Assembly: GCA_001312325.1 (NCBI GenBank)
Contig: BBDJ01000013.1
Location: forward strand, 1-64,000
Direction of reading: 5' to 3'
Length of the DNA stretch: 64,000 nt
DNA from: Lysinibacillus pakistanensis
Lineage (GTDB): Bacteria; Bacillota; Bacilli; Bacillales_A; Planococcaceae
Under the pieces are notes generated by a model. That model saw only the letters and a list, made by a program, of their open reading frames with translations. It did not search any database and was not told the origin of the DNA. Position 1 is the first letter of the stretch. Each line of letters begins with the position of its first letter. Made by a program: the position numbers and the translations under genes. This document shows, in pieces, positions 62,577-64,000 of the stretch.

Positions 62577-63247
62577 CTAGCTTCCTCCCTTAGACACATT
62601 TAACAATGGTCGAATATTTTTTTAACACATGGATTTGATCGTACGTAATACGCCCATCGTAGCCGATAAATGCACATGTCATCTCAGCATGATTAATCGC
62701 TTTTACATGTTCGTCTGACATTGCTTGAACCTGATCAGCAATCATGATATGTGTTGCCTCAAAGCGGGATGCTGCAATAATTGCTTCCTTATTACCATGA
62801 AGACCAGCATGAACAATACCTTTAAGTCTACCTAGAACATACACATTACCACCAGCTTCCACACGTCCATTTGGATTGACATTTCCAACGACGATAATAT
62901 CACCAGCCGAACGCACAATTTGTCCCGATCTGACCACGCCTATATATGTATCTTGTTGACTTTCAATCATTTTCTGGTTGCTTTCTTGGATAGTCAGTAC
63001 TTCACTTTGCACTTTTGAAACGATAAGTTGCTCTGTTTCCTGCACAATTTTAATTAGCTCGTTTATTTGTTCTTCTGAACAGTATCGATAGCCTAAATCT
63101 AATTGGACATTCACTTTGCCATCGATACCGCTTTCTGAAACCTTTTTCTTTAATTCTTCTACTAAATCGACATATGCGCATTGATCATCTAAACGAAGAA
63201 CAAAACCATCCTTTGTTCCCTTCATATTCACTAACTGTTTTTTTCAT
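62577..63247 (-). CDS. minC: Septum-site determining protein MinC
   Basis: About 223 residues. It starts MKKQLVNMKGTKDGFVLRLD (7-T run near 63238-63244 for 6). The C-terminal beta-helix has GQIVRSAGDIIVVGNVNPNG and GNVYVLGRLKGIVHAG, typical of the FtsZ- and MinD-binding MinC_C domain. At 62618-62624 another run decides the tail; with one base fewer it reads IRPLLNVSKGGS and ends at 62577. Confidence 0.92.
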
Positions 63248-63274
63248 GAATGCCTCACCTCACGTTGCTCTTTG

Positions 63275-63800
63275 TTAAGAAACTTCACGTGCTCTCTGTA
63301 AGACACGCGCATTTATTAAATATTTGAAAGCCCAACCAAGCATCATTAAAAATAAAGCATTTGCAATGATTGTTGGAAGTAGTCGTGAACGTAAGAATTC
63401 TGATAATGGGATTGCTGTAAAGTCGATAAGATAGAAAAATTGATAGAGTATAAATTCTAAAATAGCCACTAAAATAACTGAGATTGATGTTGTCACAACT
63501 AAGTGCTGATGAATCACTTTCACGATAGACCCTGCTAAAAAAACAAATAAGCGGATATAGTACTGAATATAATCCAATAATATCAATGTAAAACACATCA
63601 TACAAGACACCAAAAAAAAGTCCATACATTACCGCACGCTGACGGCTGTAATAGATGGATATAAAAATTAAATATAAGATTAAAAATCGTGGAACTAAAT
63701 AATAGATATGCCCTTTCACTTCAATTGGTGAAAGCATCGCAAACTCTGGTTCTAGTAAAAATAGTAAAACCGCTACAGAGGGGATGAGAAATCGAACCAT
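63275..63800 (-). CDS. mreD: Rod-shape determining protein MreD
   Basis: About 175 residues, five or six membrane segments. It opens MVRFLIPSVAVLLFLLEPEF; GLFFGVLYDVFYIDIIGLYS is the MreD signature. A 7-A run near 63539-63545 (6 expected) joins it to AGSIVKVIHQHLVVTTSISV and a C-terminus RARE VS at 63275. It overlaps mreC (TAATG). Confidence 0.9.
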
Positions 63801-64000
63801 TATTTTTCCTCCTCTTCATTCACCTCTGATGGGTTTGTTAAATCCTTATTCGTTGCATTGCCATCCAACCCATCAATAACTGTCGATGTGCGTTTTGCAA
63901 TCACAACATGGTCTAAAATCGAAAAATCTGCAGATGGTTTTACATAGGCCATTTTTGTTAAGCCAAAATCATCTGTACTTACTTCCGTAATTTCTCCAAT
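63800..64000 (-). CDS. mreC: Cell-shape protein MreC, C-terminal end only
   Basis: The last 66 residues are in the window: IGEITEVSTDDFGLTKMAYV, then ADFSILDHVVIAKRTSTV, and an acidic disordered tail NPSEVNEEEEK. The beta-barrel end fits MreC, and the TAATG overlap with mreD fits the mreBCD operon. The rest lies beyond the right edge. Confidence 0.88.
   Translation of the reverse strand: MGEITEVSTDDFGLTKMAYVKPSADFSILDHVVIAKRTSTVIDGLDGNATNKDLTNPSEVNEEEEK

Overview
The window is a piece of a low-GC Firmicute chromosome from a spore former of the Bacillaceae/Planococcaceae type. Gene content and order best fit Lysinibacillus or a close relative. The order mreC-mreD-minC-minD-spoIVFA-spoIVFB-rplU-prp-rpmA-spo0B-obg-pheB-pheA and ruvA-ruvB-queA-tgt-yajC-yrbG-spoVB-comN-secDF-recJ-apt-relA-dtd-amidase-hisS-aspS-tcdA is the conserved Bacillus order, read almost entirely on the minus strand. 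The species name is an inference.

Reading quality matters here. About two thirds of the genes, including essential ones (aspS, hisS, secDF, ruvB, rplU, rpmA, minD, obg-linked pheA), are split by single-base shifts. Most lie at A/T runs that read 7 or 8 where the protein needs 6 or 7. A smaller class lacks one base in a short run. I read these as sequencing or assembly errors, so each broken gene is annotated once over its whole span as the functional gene it most likely is.

Layout from left to right. 1-440: end of an IS200/IS605-type tnpB and a 35-bp tandem repeat. 440-1562: two small unknown genes. 1720-2481: tcdA. 2737-13019: an amino-sugar island between tcdA and aspS, made of two units. 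One unit is PTS IIB-IIA-IIC, a MupG-like 6-phospho-muramidase and a GlcNAc-type kinase. The other is nagA-nagR-SIS protein-ptsH-ptsI-acetyltransferase. NagR-type palindromes precede both units and a cre-like site precedes the PTS unit. Together they look like uptake and breakdown of peptidoglycan-derived sugars. 13.2-13.4 kb: 6S RNA. 13.6-17.2 kb: aspS and hisS behind a T-box. 17.3-22.7 kb: an SH3/amidase_3 cell-wall hydrolase, a YfcC carrier with a multidomain regulator, a DUF2642 protein and dtd. 22.7-29.9 kb: relA and apt, separated by a pseudouridine catabolism pair (psuK-psuG), an MFS carrier and its MarR regulator. 29.15-29.34 kb: an iteron-like array with a 21-bp period. 29.9-32.3 kb: recJ. 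32.4-38.2 kb: trpEDCFBA behind a tryptophan T-box. 38.9-40.6 kb: a chemoreceptor on the plus strand.

40.7-50.3 kb: secDF, comN, spoVB, yrbG, yajC, tgt, queA, ruvB and ruvA. 50.4-53.1 kb: a CotS-like kinase homologue, a SafA-like coat protein rich in Met and Pro, and niaR. 53.1-55.97 kb: a small unknown protein, a degenerate globin, a DCC oxidoreductase, pheA and pheB. 56-64 kb: obg, spo0B, a lipoprotein, the L27/Prp/L21 cluster, spoIVFB/spoIVFA, minD/minC, mreD and the end of mreC.

The most interesting candidates are the self-contained PTS island with its own HPr and Enzyme I and an unassigned SIS enzyme, the globin without its proximal histidine, the 21-bp-period noncoding array, the SpoIVFB without a CBS domain, and the multidomain regulator beside the YfcC carrier. 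No rRNA, tRNA or CRISPR array was seen.
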